From the NCBI GenBank assembly GCA_004431415.1, contig QPMI01000496.1:124001-188000 (forward strand): 64,000 nucleotides of DNA, written 5' to 3'. This document shows positions 11,417-23,735 of the stretch, piece by piece (the first letter of the stretch is position 1; each line of letters begins with the position of its first letter). The position numbers and the translations under genes are program-made. This DNA comes from Cyanophora paradoxa. Lineage: Eukaryota; Glaucocystophyceae; Cyanophorales; Cyanophoraceae. The notes beneath the pieces were generated by a model, which was not told the origin of the DNA, ran no database searches, and saw only the letters and a program-made list of their open reading frames with translations.

Positions 11417-13705
11417 CTAGTCCTTCCGCTCGAGGGTCGGATCGGGGGTGTCCCGTGCAATGGCGTACCGCTCCTCCTCCTGCGCTGAAAGGGTTCGAAG
11501 GGGGAGGGGGGGGGGGGGGGGGGGCAAGGCTGGAAGGGGGTACGCCGCGCCTTCCAGTACTCGGGGAAGCCGACGACCCTCTGCACGTCCGCGAACGGGA
11601 GGAGCTCGACGTGCTGCGGGGGGTACGGGTGAGGCTCGAGAGGGGGCGGGGGCGGGGCGGGAAGCTGGTTAGAGGGGCGGGGCGCTGGGCGGGCGGGCGT
11701 GCCTGCTCGGCGCGGTGGGCGTCGCTCTCGGGGAGGGCGCGGAGGGGGATCGCCTCGCCCCGCTTGAGGCGCGCCAGCGCGACCTGCATCGCCCGCGCCG
11801 CCACGCTGCCCCCGGCCCGGCCCCCCGCCCCCGTCAGAGGGGCGAGCTCGAGCGCAGAGGTGCGAGGCTCGCAGACGGCGAGCCTCGCGGCTTCAAGGGC
11901 GTTATCTTCACTTCAGCGAGTCGAGACGTTTGACGCCGCAGAGCAGGCGAGGGCGTCGCTTCCTTCTAGAAGCCAGCGGCCAGCACTAGAAAGAGGGGCC
12001 GGCGCCCCGGGCGGACCTGACGAGGGTGAGGGGGTACGCAGCAATCTTGTACCCCATCGACTCGAGCTCCTGCGGGCTGAGGATGGGCGTGGCCCTGGGA
12101 GGAGGAGGCGGAGGAAGTACAGCCGGTGAGAATGGGAGGGGAACGGCGCCACAGTTCAGAGGCAGGGGGTACAGCGTACCCCTCCTCCAGCATGTTAGCA
12201 AGGTGGTACACCCCCTCGTCCGCCCCCCCGCACTCTCTGATCACGCGCTCCATCTGGGGTACGCGCGGATCAGGGGCCGTACCCCTGAGCAACCCGGTAC
12301 CCCCGCGCGCCTCCTGCACGGAGGTAGGTGCCTCCACGAAGAGAATGTCGGCGCCGATCTCCCTGAATTTCTGCGGGGGGAGGGGTACAGTTTAAGAGCA
12401 AGGAGGGCACGGGGCGGGTGCAAAGGAGGGGAAGGGGGGTACCTTGGCGCGGTAGATGGCCTCGTCGAGGCCCAGCGGCCCCCGCGCGTCCGTGCGCGCC
12501 AGGATCCTGCGTTCGAATCGGCTCGGGACTATTTCCTCGGACTATCCTGCGTTCGAATCGGGGGTACGGCGCACAGAATGTCCGCGCCCTCGTTGCGCGC
12601 GTCGACGGCGGCCTGCAGGGAAATTCAGTACCCCCGAACCAGAGGGACCGAAGCGGGGCCGGGGTACGCGCCTGGAGGCGAGTGAACGCCTCGTTCCGGT
12701 CGACGACCGCCTTCCCCCGCGTGTGCCCGCAGCGCTTCGGCGAAACCTGGTCTGCGGGGGTATCAGGGGCGGTGCGGGGTACGCACAGACTGAGGGGGGT
12801 ACAGACCCTCAATCATGGCGGCGGCGAAGCCGGCCTGCCGGTAGCTCCGGATCGTCCTCTTGACGCTGGGAGAGGGGGTACGGGGATCGCCTGGAGGGGA
12901 GGGGGGGGAAGATGAGGGGGTAGAGGGAGACGCACTTAATGGGGTTGCCGAAGCCGGTGTCCGCTGCGGAGAAAGGGTGAGGGGCGGGCAAAATATTCGA
13001 GAGCGGAGGGGAGTCGCGCTGCACTCGCGCACCGTCGCCGATGCACGGGATGTCGATCACGTCATTGATCGCCTGCAGCCGCGCGCGGGGACCCACTCGG
13101 CGCGGGGGTACGCGATACGGGACTCAGCGTACCCGCCCAACGGTGAGCATCTCCTCCACCGAGATGAGGCCCTGAGAGACGAGCGAGCTTCGAATTCAGC
13201 GGATTTCGCGGGGGGCAGGGCGCGGCAGGCGCCCGCACGGTGTCGGGGCGGCCGAGGTGCCCCGCTGCGACGCTGAAACCGCTCATGAACGTCATATCGA
13301 AGCCAGAGGACTCGATGAGCTTCGCCGTGAGTCCGTCGTAGCAGCACCTGCCAGTCGACGGCGCCGCCGTCAGCGCCGCGCGCTCGGACGGCCACGATAA
13401 CGCGCTCCAAGCGGGGCGATCGCAGCAAGCGTATCGCGTATGCGGCCGGACGCGGCGGGACGGCGCTCGGCCGGGACGCACGGCATGATGCGGATTCCGG
13501 GCGCGGCCAGCACGTCGCGCAGCTTGTCCGCCGGTGACGGCTTCGATGCGGCCTCGACCGCAAAGCGCTTTCCAGCGTTGTGATCGGAGCGCACCGTCCT
13601 GGCCGGCGGCGCAATGCCGCGCCGGGCGCTGACTGGCAGGCCGAGGAAGTAGCTATTGAGGCTGGCCGTGCGGCCGGCGGGCGGCAGGGGCGGCAGGACG
13701 AACAT
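11417..13705 (-). CDS. isocitrate lyase / PEP mutase superfamily enzyme (2-methylisocitrate lyase-like)
   Basis: A TIM-barrel lyase that cleaves C-C or P-C bonds of small carboxylic acids with Mg2+. From the ATG at 13703-13705 (MFVLPP) the exons give KLRDVLAAPGIRIMP joined by a GTGCGT...CAG intron to CCYDGLTAKLIESSG, then GFSVAAGHLGRPDT, GLISVEEML, INDVIDIPCIGDGDTGFGNP (Mg-binding Asp region), AGFAAAMIED, QVSPKRCGH (active-site Cys, as in PrpB KRCGH), ILARTDARG, KFREIGADILFVEAPTSVQE, LSPQELESMGYKIAAYPLTL and VQRVVGFPEYW, ending RDTPDPTLERKD with TAG at 11417-11419. The basic N-terminus of about 50 residues may be an organelle presequence. The exact substrate (methylisocitrate, dimethylmalate or oxaloacetate) cannot be told. 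It is divergent from the kinase gene (273 bases). Confidence 0.88.
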
Positions 13706-13978
13706 TTTCGCCGGACTCACGGGTATCGACCCTGAATGTGTAGAACTGTACCCCCGATTCGACAGCGGCCAAGCCAGGCGCGCTAGCTAGACAGCAACAG
13801 AAGCACCCGGAAGCTGGTCACAGACTCCTTAAGTAGAGATCGGCCTCTGCAGACGATCCACTAGTTACCAAAACAGGACGGGCGCCCCCGCAGGGGTGAG
13901 GCCGCCTACACTCTAGGGTCCTCTCTGTTAACGTCAGCTAATGCTTTAATCTCGTGCGCAGGGCCCGCCGCAGCACGG
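13706..13978. promoter_or_regulatory. shared divergent intergenic region, lyase / TKL kinase
   Basis: The 273 bases between two divergent ATG codons. No known element is recognised; promoter role inferred from orientation. Confidence 0.35.
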
Positions 13979-14371
13979 ATGCGGTACATTGAGCCTGAAG
14001 AGGTCTCGCTGACCCCGGACGCCAGCGGTCTGCTACCAGTAGCTAAGGATGCATCCTTTCATTCTCCGCCGCGCCCGGGCTCCCGGGGCCTCGGGGCGGG
14101 GCTCGCCAGCGACTACCGCAGCGTCGCACTTTCAGCCCAGCAGCGGCCGCGGACGAGCGGCGCGCAGGGCTTCTGGAGGAGCGCCTTGTCGACCTCCGTG
14201 GAGATCGGCGTGCCAAGGGAGTACCTAGCCATCACCAGCTCGCTGAGCCCGCTGAAGGCAGCCAGCGCCAGCCCGCCAGTGCCGCACCACCTGCGGAACC
14301 CGCTTCTCGCCTCGCCGCCCTCGTTCCCCAACGGGCTGAGGTTCTTGGACGGCCAGCGCACGGGCACGCCC

Positions 14372-14423
<52 letters not shown>

Positions 14424-17400
14424 CGCCGCGCCCGGAGCCGCAGCCCCTGCCGCAGATCCCCGTCAAGCAGATCATTGGGACGCGGGACCCCGTGCACTCC
14501 GCGCCGCCTCACGGGGCGCAGTCCGCGCCGCTGAGCCAGCGCGCGCTGGCCAAGCGTCACCTCCAGCGCACCGGCTCGACCCTCCGCGTCCTCCGGCGGC
14601 CCGCCCCCGCGTTCGACCCGGGCGCCATGGCCGTCGCCGGCCGCCGCGTGACCGCCGACGGGGAGAGGCCGGCCCCGCCGCCCCCGCCCCGGAGGCCCCC
14701 ACGCCCCCCGACATGATGCACTTCGACCCGCCCCCGCAGGCCCTCTCCGGCGGGGAAGAGGAATCCTTCCTTTTCGCCTCTCCCCCGCGTGACCGCCCCG
14801 CACCGGCGTCGCCGCTCCGCCAGTCCACGCCCTCGGGGGGCCTCCCCAAAAGGAGGGCGGCGGCCTGGAGCGCGAACGGGCGGCCCGTGACGCGGGGCGT
14901 GCACACCGTGCACGCCCCGCGGCACCCCTACATGCACGCCTCGCTCCTCGCCCAGATGGCGCCCACGGGACCCGCCCCGGCGCCCCTGCCCGGCGTCGGG
15001 CGGCCGGGCGCCCGCGGCGCCGTGGCGGCCTACCAGCTGGAGGGCGAGCTGCAGGCGGAGCGCGCCGCCCTCCGCAGCAGCAGCAGCGGCCTCGCCGGCG
15101 GCGGCGGAGGAGGAGGAGGAGGGTCCTTCGCCTCGCCCACCGGGCCCTCCTGGGCGCCCCCGGCGGCGCCGGCGGCGCCGGTGCCGGCGGCCTGAGGCCG
15201 CAGACCGCCCCTCCGCCACCAGCTCTACATCCTCTCTCCACGATGAGGGACCGAAGCGGTACCCCCTCCGAAGAGACCCCCACCGCCGCCCCGCCCCGCC
15301 GCGCCCGCCGCCGCGCCGGCGCCCCCTCGCTGCCCCGCTCGTCCCCGGCCCCTTCGTCTCTCCGCGGGCCCCCGGGCGCCCGCCCCGCCCCTGCCGCCTC
15401 GACGCCCCCGCCCGCCCTCCTCCTTCTCCTCCACGCCCTTCCGCCCCGGGGCGCTGCCCCTCCGGCGGCCTCGCAGCCGCCCATCGTCCTCCCAACGGCG
15501 CTCCCCGACACTTCCGCCACCCCCCGCGCCTCCCGCCCCTCCTCCGCCGCCTCCGTACCCCCCTCCGCGGAGGAGGCGCAGCCGGGGCCGCCCCCGTCCG
15601 AACCGGAGGCGTCCGGGGCCGAACCGGCGCCGGAGTCCGACGCCGCCGCCCCCGCGCCCGAAGCCGCCCCCGAGACAGGGCAGCAGCCGGAGCCGGCGCC
15701 CGCACCGGAGCTGAGCGCGCCGGCCGCCGCCCCGCCCGAGCCGGCGCCCGGCCGAGGCCCGGGCCCGAGCTCTCGGAGGCCGAAGCGGCGACGCCGGGCG
15801 AGCCCGAGGCGCCCCCGGCGGGGGAGGTGGAGGCTCCGGAGGGGGCCCCCGAGCCGGAGGCGCCGTCGCCGCCCCCCGCGCCCCCCCCGGCGCGGGTCGA
15901 GTCGCGCCGCTCGTCGCAGCACGCGGACGGCTCCCGGCGCTCCTCCCTCCACGCCTCCGAGTCCCGACGCTCCTCGACGCACTCGGTGGTACCCCCCCTG
16001 CAGCTCCCCGCCATCTCCTTCTCGGAGCCGGCGAACTCGAACCCCTTCGCCTTCCTGGACGCGCTGCCCCCGCCCGGGGAGCTGCCCCTCCCGACCCTCG
16101 ACATGGGCACCGGCCTCGGCATCGGCATCGCCTTCCCCGGCCTCGCCACGCCGACCCTCTCCCCGAGCCCCTCCGCCAACCTCAACATGGACATCGCCGG
16201 TCCGCCCCGCCCCGCCCCGCCCCGCCCCGCTCCGCCCCCCGGCACCGGGCCGAGCCGGCTCCGCTCGCAGGGCTGACGGTGGTGACGACGCCGGCGGTGG
16301 CGCCCACCTCCTTCCGGTGCGCCCGTACCCCCCTCCCAAGCCCGGGCCCGGGCCCCGGCCCCGGCCCGGCAGCCGACGCCGGCCGGCCCTCCTACCGCAG
16401 GTTCGACCTCAACTTCAACCCCGGGGAGCTGACGGTGGCCGTGAGGGAGCCCGGGCCCCTCCCCAGTGCGCCCCGCCCGCCCCCCCGCCGCCCGCCCCTC
16501 TCCTCGGGCCCCTGGATCGGCTGAGGGCCCGCGCGCGCGCGCGCCCCCCGCAGGCATGGCGCCGACCCCGATCGCCCTCTCCCCCCACATCTCCATCATC
16601 TCCGGCCGCTCCGGCCGCTCCCGCGCCGCCCGCCGCGAGTCCCGTGCGTAGACGCAGGGGCCGATGGGCGGCTCAGGGGCGGCTCGCCCACGCCCCCTCA
16701 CGCCGTCTCACGCCCTCGCCCCCCGCAGTGCGTGTGACGGAGCGGGAGCGGGAGGAGGCGTCGCAGACGGAGGCGAACCTCACCATCGCCGCCATGAACG
16801 CCCTCCAGCTCGTCCGCCCCCGGCCGCCCCGCCCCCCCGCCCCCCCTCCCCTCGCCCCTCACTCCCCCTTCCTCAGACGGGCGAGCTCCACAAGTTCCTG
16901 GAGGGCGAGGGCGACTACGAGATCGACGACGCCATCGCCGCCCAGGCGCCCGCCCCCACGCCCCCGCCCCCGCCCCCGCCCCCCACTAGCACGCCCTCGC
17001 GTCGAGAGGAGGGGAGGCGAGGCCGGGGCGGTTCTGACGCGGGGCGGGGCGGCCCCCGCGCAGACCGCCAGGAACCTCGAGCAGGCGCAGGCCGCCGGCG
17101 CGCAGGCCGGCGCCGCCGCCGCTGCTGCCACCGGCCCGGCCCCGGCGCCGGTGCCAAGGGCCCCGCGGCGCCGCAGGGCGCCGACGAGGCCCGCAAGAGC
17201 CGCCGCAGGTTCGCCCCCCCCCCCCCCTCCCCCCCCCCCCCACCCCACCCCACCCCTCCGTCCCTTCCTCCGCTTCCTCGCTGGGCAGCCGCCGTGTCCC
17301 GCGCGCTACTGCGAGATGCGCATGCGCATCCGATTACTTTCCCTGGCGTTCGGATCCTACCGTGGTCCAAAGCCAGTCTTCCCCTAACTCGTGCAGCTTC

Positions 17401-20400
17401 GACAGCCGAGAGGCTCGGAGGAGGCTCCCCTCCCCCCTCCTGACCCCCGGCCGCCCCGCAGCGTGCGGATCCTGAACATGGCGGACGGGGAGACGGACGG
17501 GGAAGGGGAAGGGGAGAGGGCGGCCGCCGCGCCGGCGCCCGAGGAGGACGGGGCGGAGGCGGACGAGGAGGGCGGGGAGAAAGGCGGGGACGAGAGGCCG
17601 AGCCGCCCGCCCAGCCTCGGCCGCGCCCGCACCGTCGGGCCCGGCATCGGGTGCGCGCCTTCCCCCGCCCGCCCCCACCCGCGCCCCCGCCGACTCCGTC
17701 CCCGGCGCAGGCTGGCGGCCTCGGGGGCCGGGGACGCGCCGACGCCGCCCAAGGGCGACAAGGCGATCTCCTCCAAGAGCACCGGCTGGCTCACCGCGCC
17801 CCAGGTGCCCGAAACTCCGCCCCGGGGCTTTGCCCGCCGTGTGCCTCCCCTGAGCCGCGCGGGGCGCAGCAGACGCAGCGGCCGCCCTCGATGGACCAGC
17901 TGGGCGGGGCCATGCGCCAGGCGAGCGAGCGAGGCCCACCCGCCGCCCCGCCCCCGCCTTCCTTCCTCCCACGCGCTGACGCCCGCCCCCTCGCCCGCCC
18001 CGCGCAGTCCGTCGTGATGCGAGCTCTCGAGCGACAGGCCACGAAGCAGCAGGCGCGGCCCCCCCGCCCCTCCCTCCGCCCCTCCCTCCTCCCTCCCCCG
18101 CCGGCTCTCCGTCCGTCTGAGGGGGGGGCGCAGGAGCGGCGGCGGGTAACGAAGAACGTCTCGTTCGGGCGCAAGGGCTCCCAGGTCGAGTACGAGGACG
18201 ACACGTGCGCCCCTCCTCCCCCCTCGCCAGGGAGCCGCCCCCCCGAGCCTAGCGCGAGCCGCCACGCGCAGGATGGGCGCCGGGGCCGGCAGCGGCCGCT
18301 GGTGGGGCTCCAACGCCTCCTCCGCCGACGGGTGCGCCCCCGCCGCCCCACTCTTTCCACCCCTCCCGGGGTCGGGCCGAGGGCGGGGGCGGCAGGGAGG
18401 AGGGGACGGGGAGCGAGACGGAGCACGTGGGGGACGCGGGGGCGCCCCCGCCCGACGCCCCGACCCCCGAGGAGGCCGCCGGGCGCGCCCTCGCCGGCGG
18501 CAGCGAGGACGGCGGCAACACCACCCGCCGCATGCGCAAGGTCCCGCCCCGCCCGCCCCGCCCCGCCCCGCCCGCCCGCCGCCTCGCGGCCTACCCCGTC
18601 GCAAGCTTCCCCGCCCACGCCCGAGCCCGAGGGGGCGCCTGAGCCTGCGTCCCCCCCTCGCCCCGCCTCCCGCCTCGCCGGCAGACGCACATCGCGTTCC
18701 GGGAGGAGGACGACGTCTTCGTCTTCAACAAGAGCGGCACGCAGTCCGGTCAGCGCGCCCGCCGCCCCGCCCCGCGGGCCCCTCCTCCGCGCCCCTGAGG
18801 CGGCCCGGCGCAGGCGTCTCGGCCTCCGCGCCCGTCTCCGCCGCCCCCAGCGAGTCAGAGGGCGAGGGCGGCGGCGAGTCCCGCCCCCGCAACCGCCGCA
18901 ACTCCGCCGAGGAGATCCAGGTACCCCCCTTGCTTCGCCCCCCCCCCCTGCGTGGACGAGGGCACCTGACGGCACCCGGCCCCCGCAGGAGAAGACGGAC
19001 CAGATGCGCCGCGTGCCCCTCCACAAGCAGCGCTCCTTCCGCTCGTCCTCGTTCAATGTGCTCTCGAACGTACGCGACCCTCCGCCCCGGGGGCCGCGCG
19101 CTGCTCAGTGGTGCCGGGGTACGCAGATCTCGTATGAGGAAATCGACGTGGACGACATGGAGGTGAAGGAGCGCATGGGCATCGGGTCCTTCGCGGAGGT
19201 CTTCCGCGTGCGCCCTGTACCCCCGCTCCCTCTTCCAGCCCTCTGCTTCCGTCTCTCGGGGGAGCCGAACCCGCGGGGGATCGCAGGCCCAGTGGCAGGG
19301 GCGCGAGGTGGCCGTCAAGCGGTACCTCTCCGAAGTGTGTTTACCCCCCTCGCTCAGCCCCCCCCCCCCCCCCCAATTAACCCCCCCCCCCCCCCCCCCC
19401 GCAGATCCACAAGGCGACGAAGGAGGAGGTGGCGACCTTCCGGCAGGAGGCCTCCATCATGAGGCGCGTACCCCCCACACCTCCCAACCACCCCCCCTCC
19501 CCAGAGCGCCCGAGCTGACCCGCGTCGGGGCGCAGCCGCCTGGAGCACGCAAACGTGATCCGCCTGCTTGGGGCCTGCACGAAGCCGCCCCACATGGCCC
19601 TCGTCATGGAGTTCTGCAAGGGCGGCTCCCTCGAGAAGCGCCTCAAGGCCCGCCCCCCTTTCCTTTCTTTCTGCTCCCCCGCCGTCCCCCCTGCTCCCGC
19701 CCCTGAGACGGGGCGCCCCCAGGAGCACTGGATGGACCGGCAGCTCCCGCGGCCGATCATGTACAAGGCGCGCCGCCTCCCCCTCCTCCACCTCCGCCTC
19801 CACCACCAATTCGACCCGCGTTTCTCACTCTTCCCCCGTACCCCCGCAGATCGCGCGGGACATCGCGAAGGGAATGGCGTACCTCCACGGCTTCGAGCCC
19901 CCCGTCGTGCACCGCGACCTGAAGGCAGCGAACATCCTGGTACCGCCCACCCCCTCCCGAGACGGCGGGCGTACCCCCGAGAGCCTCGGCCCGCAGCTCC
20001 GAGAGTCGTCTGTCGATTCGTGGGACGTGGCCATCGGGGATTTCGGTGCGTGCGGGGCGGGAGGGGGGGGGGGGGGGGGGGGGGGGGCCGGGCGCGCCTG
20101 GTTGGTCCCCGGCACCGCTCCCCTGCCTTGGCGCCCGCCGCCTTCCGGCAGCCCCCCTGCCTTGCCTTCCCTCCTATCTCGTCATAGAGAGAAAGCGGGG
20201 GGCGCCCGGGTGAGGCGGAGAGGCGGGCCTGTCCCCTGACCGCGCCCGGCGCGCGCCGGCAGGCCTCTCCATCGACTGCGACAAGTCCCGCTTCATGACC
20301 GAGTGCGGCACTCTCCAGTACATCGCCCCCGAGGTGCGATCCGGCCTCCCCCCGGGGGGTACGCCGTTTGCGCGGGCGTCGTTGGGCAAGCCCCTGTGCG

Positions 20401-21003
20401 CAGGTCCTGCGCTCCGACCCCTCGAACGAGAAGGTGGACGTGTATGGGTACGCGATGCTTCTCTACGAGGTCCGTGCCGCGGCCCGCGTGGCCTCCCAAT
20501 TCGGTTCGGGCCCCGCCGAGGTTCGAACCAGGTCATATTTCGTCGGGTGCCCTACGCGGACATGCCCGTTCCCCCGCTCATGGCGTGCATGCGGGCCGTG
20601 TATGAGGGGCTCAGGTTCGGACCCCGCCGGCGCCCTTCTTCCGCCAGATGGTTTCTCGATGTGCCTTGCCCGACGCAGGCCAACGACGGAGGGCTGCCCG
20701 TACCCAGAGCTTCTGCCCCTGCTGGACGCATGTTGGGCCGACGAGCCGAAGGTGCGAATTTAGACGGCGAAGAAGGGGGACAGGGGGCCGGGGAGAGGGG
20801 GAGGGGAGAGGGGGGGTAAGGCGGGGAGCGCGGCTGTCTCACCTGCGCCCCCTTTCATCTGCAGGACCGCCCGGAATTCCATCAGATTGTGGAGGCGCTG
20901 GACGAGCTCGAGGTAGGACGGGTACCGGGCTTGAGCTTGCTTGCCTGGGTACGGGGTGACGCCTGCTTCGCAGGCACAGGCGGCCGCGAGTGGGGCGCTC
21001 TGA
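13979..21003 (+). CDS. large TKL/MAPKKK-type protein kinase with disordered N-terminal two-thirds
   Basis: Putative signalling Ser/Thr kinase. The ATG at 13979 (MRYIEPEEVSLTP) opens a long disordered region with 17 consecutive Gln (14372-14422), Pro/Ala tracts and many short exons, for example TEANLTIAAMNALQ (about 16770), GELHKFLEGEGDYEIDDAI (about 16880), FGRKGSQVEYEDDT and HIAFREEDDVFVFNKSGTQS (about 18685-18745). The kinase domain begins about 19130: ERMGIGSFAEVFR (Gly loop), WQGREVAVKRYL (VAVK lysine), EEVATFRQEASIMRRLEH, VIRLLGAC, LVMEFCKGGSLEKRLK, VVHRDLKAANIL (HRD loop, 19905-19940), AIGDFGLSID (DFG), ECGTLQYIAPEV, KVDVYGYAMLLYEV and LLPLLDACWADEPKDRPEF. The final exon ends AQAAASGAL with TGA at 21001-21003. 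The HRDLKAAN and GTLQYIAPEV motifs are TKL-like. Several introns use C-homopolymer tracts. Confidence 0.85.
14372..14422 (+). repeat. CAG microsatellite encoding polyglutamine
   Basis: One CAA followed by 16 CAG codons, in frame in the first kinase exon. Confidence 0.95.
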
Positions 21004-22135
21004 TGGATGGCAGTTTACATTCGAACTAGCTCTATATTTTTGATCGTTGAACTCTCGTTTTATATTAACCGCGCTAGATATTTTGATCAAATTACCCAAT
21101 ACTAGTGCGTATACTTTAAGCCAGGAAATTAAATCATAGCATATAGTATTGGTACAAATATATATCTGACTTTATTTTGACTCTATATATATCACCGTGG
21201 CGCGTGGGCGGCCAGTGCCGGCCACTGCGGCCACGTGCACTGAGCCGCCGGGCCAGCAACTCGCAATGACGCGGCGCTCTATATATACATAGCTTGGCCT
21301 CTGGATCCGCCACGCGCGTCGACGTCCGCCCCGCGCCGCCCCAGGCCCGCCCCGGCCGCTTTGCCGGCGCAGAGCGCCGCGCCCACGCGGGTCGATCGAT
21401 ATCCATGATCCGGATCCATGCATACGTATGGCGCCCCCGCGGCCGGGCCCGGCCGCGGGGCCCCGCGCGCGCGCGGCCGTCCCGGGGCCCGGGCCGGCCG
21501 CGGCCGCGGCGGCGGGCACGTGCACGTGCACTGCACGCGCGCGCCGCCCATGGCCAGCGGGGGATCGGAGGGGGGGGGGGGGATCCCGGAGAGGAGCTCG
21601 AGGGGGAGCGGGCCGGGGCACTGCGGCAGGGAAGGGGAGGCCTAGGGGGTGGGGGAAGGGCGGGGGGGGGGGGGGGGGGGGGCTGGCCAAGGGGCCGGGC
21701 CGGGGGGCCGGGCCGGGCCGGGGACCCGCGGCCGGGAGCTAGCTATAGGCTATAGCGCTCGATCATCGGATATCGATGATCCCTCGCCGGGGGTATACGT
21801 AAACAGCAGATATCTAGAATATTAAAATTAATGGTCTGACTCCTTTTTGCAATTGGTCAAGTCGAAGACATGGTTTGGCTGGGCGGCGCGGCGCAAGGGT
21901 ACGTATACAAGCCTACAAGGTGGCGATGACGTGTGACGCGCTCTAATTCAGTTTTTCAATCGATTTTCGGGGCCGTGTTCACATTCAGAACTTCCTTTAA
22001 AGTTCCTTACCCCATTTAAAAATAAGCGCATGCATCGCGATCGTGGATCGGATTCGCGATCGTACGCGTGGCCCGGCGGCCATGTGGTTCTGCCGCATGA
22101 CCCGCAGTGCGCGCCGCGATGCTACCGTAAAACAC

Positions 22136-22382
22136 TTACTGTAAAACATGCAATATCCAGCGTCACTTTATTTCGGCAAAACCCGAAAAATGCGCCGAAA
22201 TTGTAGTTCGTCGGCATCATATTTTCGGCAACACAGCCAGTCCGCCTAGGCGGCGGGTACATTGATCCCTCTTTTGCCATACACCTACACAATTCTGGCA
22301 GTTTCAAATATTCGGCGCCGTGAGCCTATGCCGAATAGCGCCGAATATTAAGTGCCGCCGGAGATTTCACGTTTTACAGTAA
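22136..22382. mobile_element. MITE-like element with 12-bp perfect TIRs
   Basis: TTACTGTAAAAC (22136-22147) and GTTTTACAGTAA (22371-22382) are perfect inverted copies about 250 bases apart. The interior has further GCCGAAA/TTTCGGC inverted motifs and no coding potential. The mobile nature is inference; target-site duplications are not evident. Confidence 0.4.
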
Positions 22383-22521
22383 TTAATGCGCCAGAAATTA
22401 TTGCTTTTTTGGGGTCCGGACCCGGACCCCTAGTACCGAATTAATGCCTATGTGTTTTGAAGGCTTTAAATTTTGAAGCTAGCCTAGCTATATATAGCTG
22501 TTCAATGCGGACCTATTTTAT

Positions 22522-22575
22522 GCGGTACCGAATTAATGCGTTTTGCCATCGGAAAACGCATTAGTTTGGTGCCGC
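22522..22575. repeat. 23-bp foldback hairpin, 8-base loop
   Basis: Arms 22522-22544 and 22553-22575 match at 20 of 23 positions. As RNA, the three mismatches are all G-U pairs, so the stem would be complete. The arm motif TACCGAATTAATGC recurs nearby at 22434. Confidence 0.7.
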
Positions 22576-23488
22576 ATTAAAAAATTAATGAAGTGAGCGC
22601 ATTAATAAAGTGCAGTACGGTATATGATGCTGCCAGATCTAGAGCGCTAGCCTGCCATCATGGCGCCGGCATGGCCAGCTGCAGACAGTGCCAGTGGCTG
22701 CCACAGCCTGCCACCAGTGATGGGATTACAGATTAGACCAAAATCCGCTCTTTTATTATAATATTACACTAACGTTATATAATATTATTATAACGATTAG
22801 CGTATTATAAATAACGCTCCATAGAGAGGGCACCCCCGCACCTCACAGAACAGCTCGAAAACGTTAGAAAAGGGATAAGAACATCGCCTAAGCTATTATA
22901 CTGTGGATTTCAGAATGCAGACATCTAAATTCCCGTGGTTTCACCAGAGGGAGGCGCCGTACCCACTGTACCCCCGTGGCTGGACGGGCGGGCGGGCGAC
23001 CTGCCGGAACGCCAAAGATGCTGTACGACTCTTATAGCTTGCTGTGCATCGATATCGTTTCTTTTTGACGTAGGCGTTGCTAAGCATGAATTACGCAGCG
23101 TTTAGAGTGTTTGTAGCCTGTATCCCCCCCGGTTATTTTATTGTTATCGATAACTGCCGCCCTGGGACTATTACAGTAATGTTTATTATAATAATTATAT
23201 AAATGAGTATTATTTTGTATTATAAATTAGAGACTCATCACTGCCTGCCACTGGCCGGCCATGGCCTGCCAGCTGCCGTGCAAATTCTGTGATTGGTCAC
23301 TCGTGCGCATCGTCAATGATTCACCATTCATCGCCTCGACGCAGCAAATTGCAAAGCGATTTGTGTGGTCTGCCTTGGCCGGCGGCGGGCCGGCGCCCGG
23401 CGGGTTCGGGTACGGTACCGGTACCCCGTAAACGTATACGTACCAGGAGGCCGGCGGAGCTGCGCATGCGCAATGCGCATGCGCATAA

Positions 23489-23735
23489 CACAGCTCGTTT
23501 TTTTTCCTAATCGACCCAACACGGCCCGGATATGCGCAAGGGTAGCCGGCGATCGCGATAACTTTTCACCCGAAGCTAGGCGGCTAGCGCCCAAGCTACA
23601 GGTTGTAGCCGGCATGCTAGCGGGTAGATTGCACTAGCTTGCGCAAGCTCCGGGGAATTCCTAATACCCGAGGGGAATTTTACAAAACCGGATATTCGGC
23701 CGTGTTGGGTCGACCGGTAAAAAAAACGAGCTGTG
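23489..23735. mobile_element. foldback/MITE-like element, about 44-bp inverted repeats
   Basis: The arm at 23489-23533 and the reverse complement of 23692-23735 agree over nearly their full length, including CACAGCTCG, an 8-T run and TCGACCCAACACGGCC. They differ by a few bases and one small indel. The interior of about 160 bases is non-coding. Mobile origin is inferred from the structure. Confidence 0.55.

Noticed and set aside
14225-16339. Very long open frame on the minus strand opposite the kinase exons
   Set aside because: It is Arg/Gly/Ala-rich low complexity produced by GC-rich codons of the plus-strand gene, with a poly-Leu tract that is only the complement of CAG repeats. No domain is seen.
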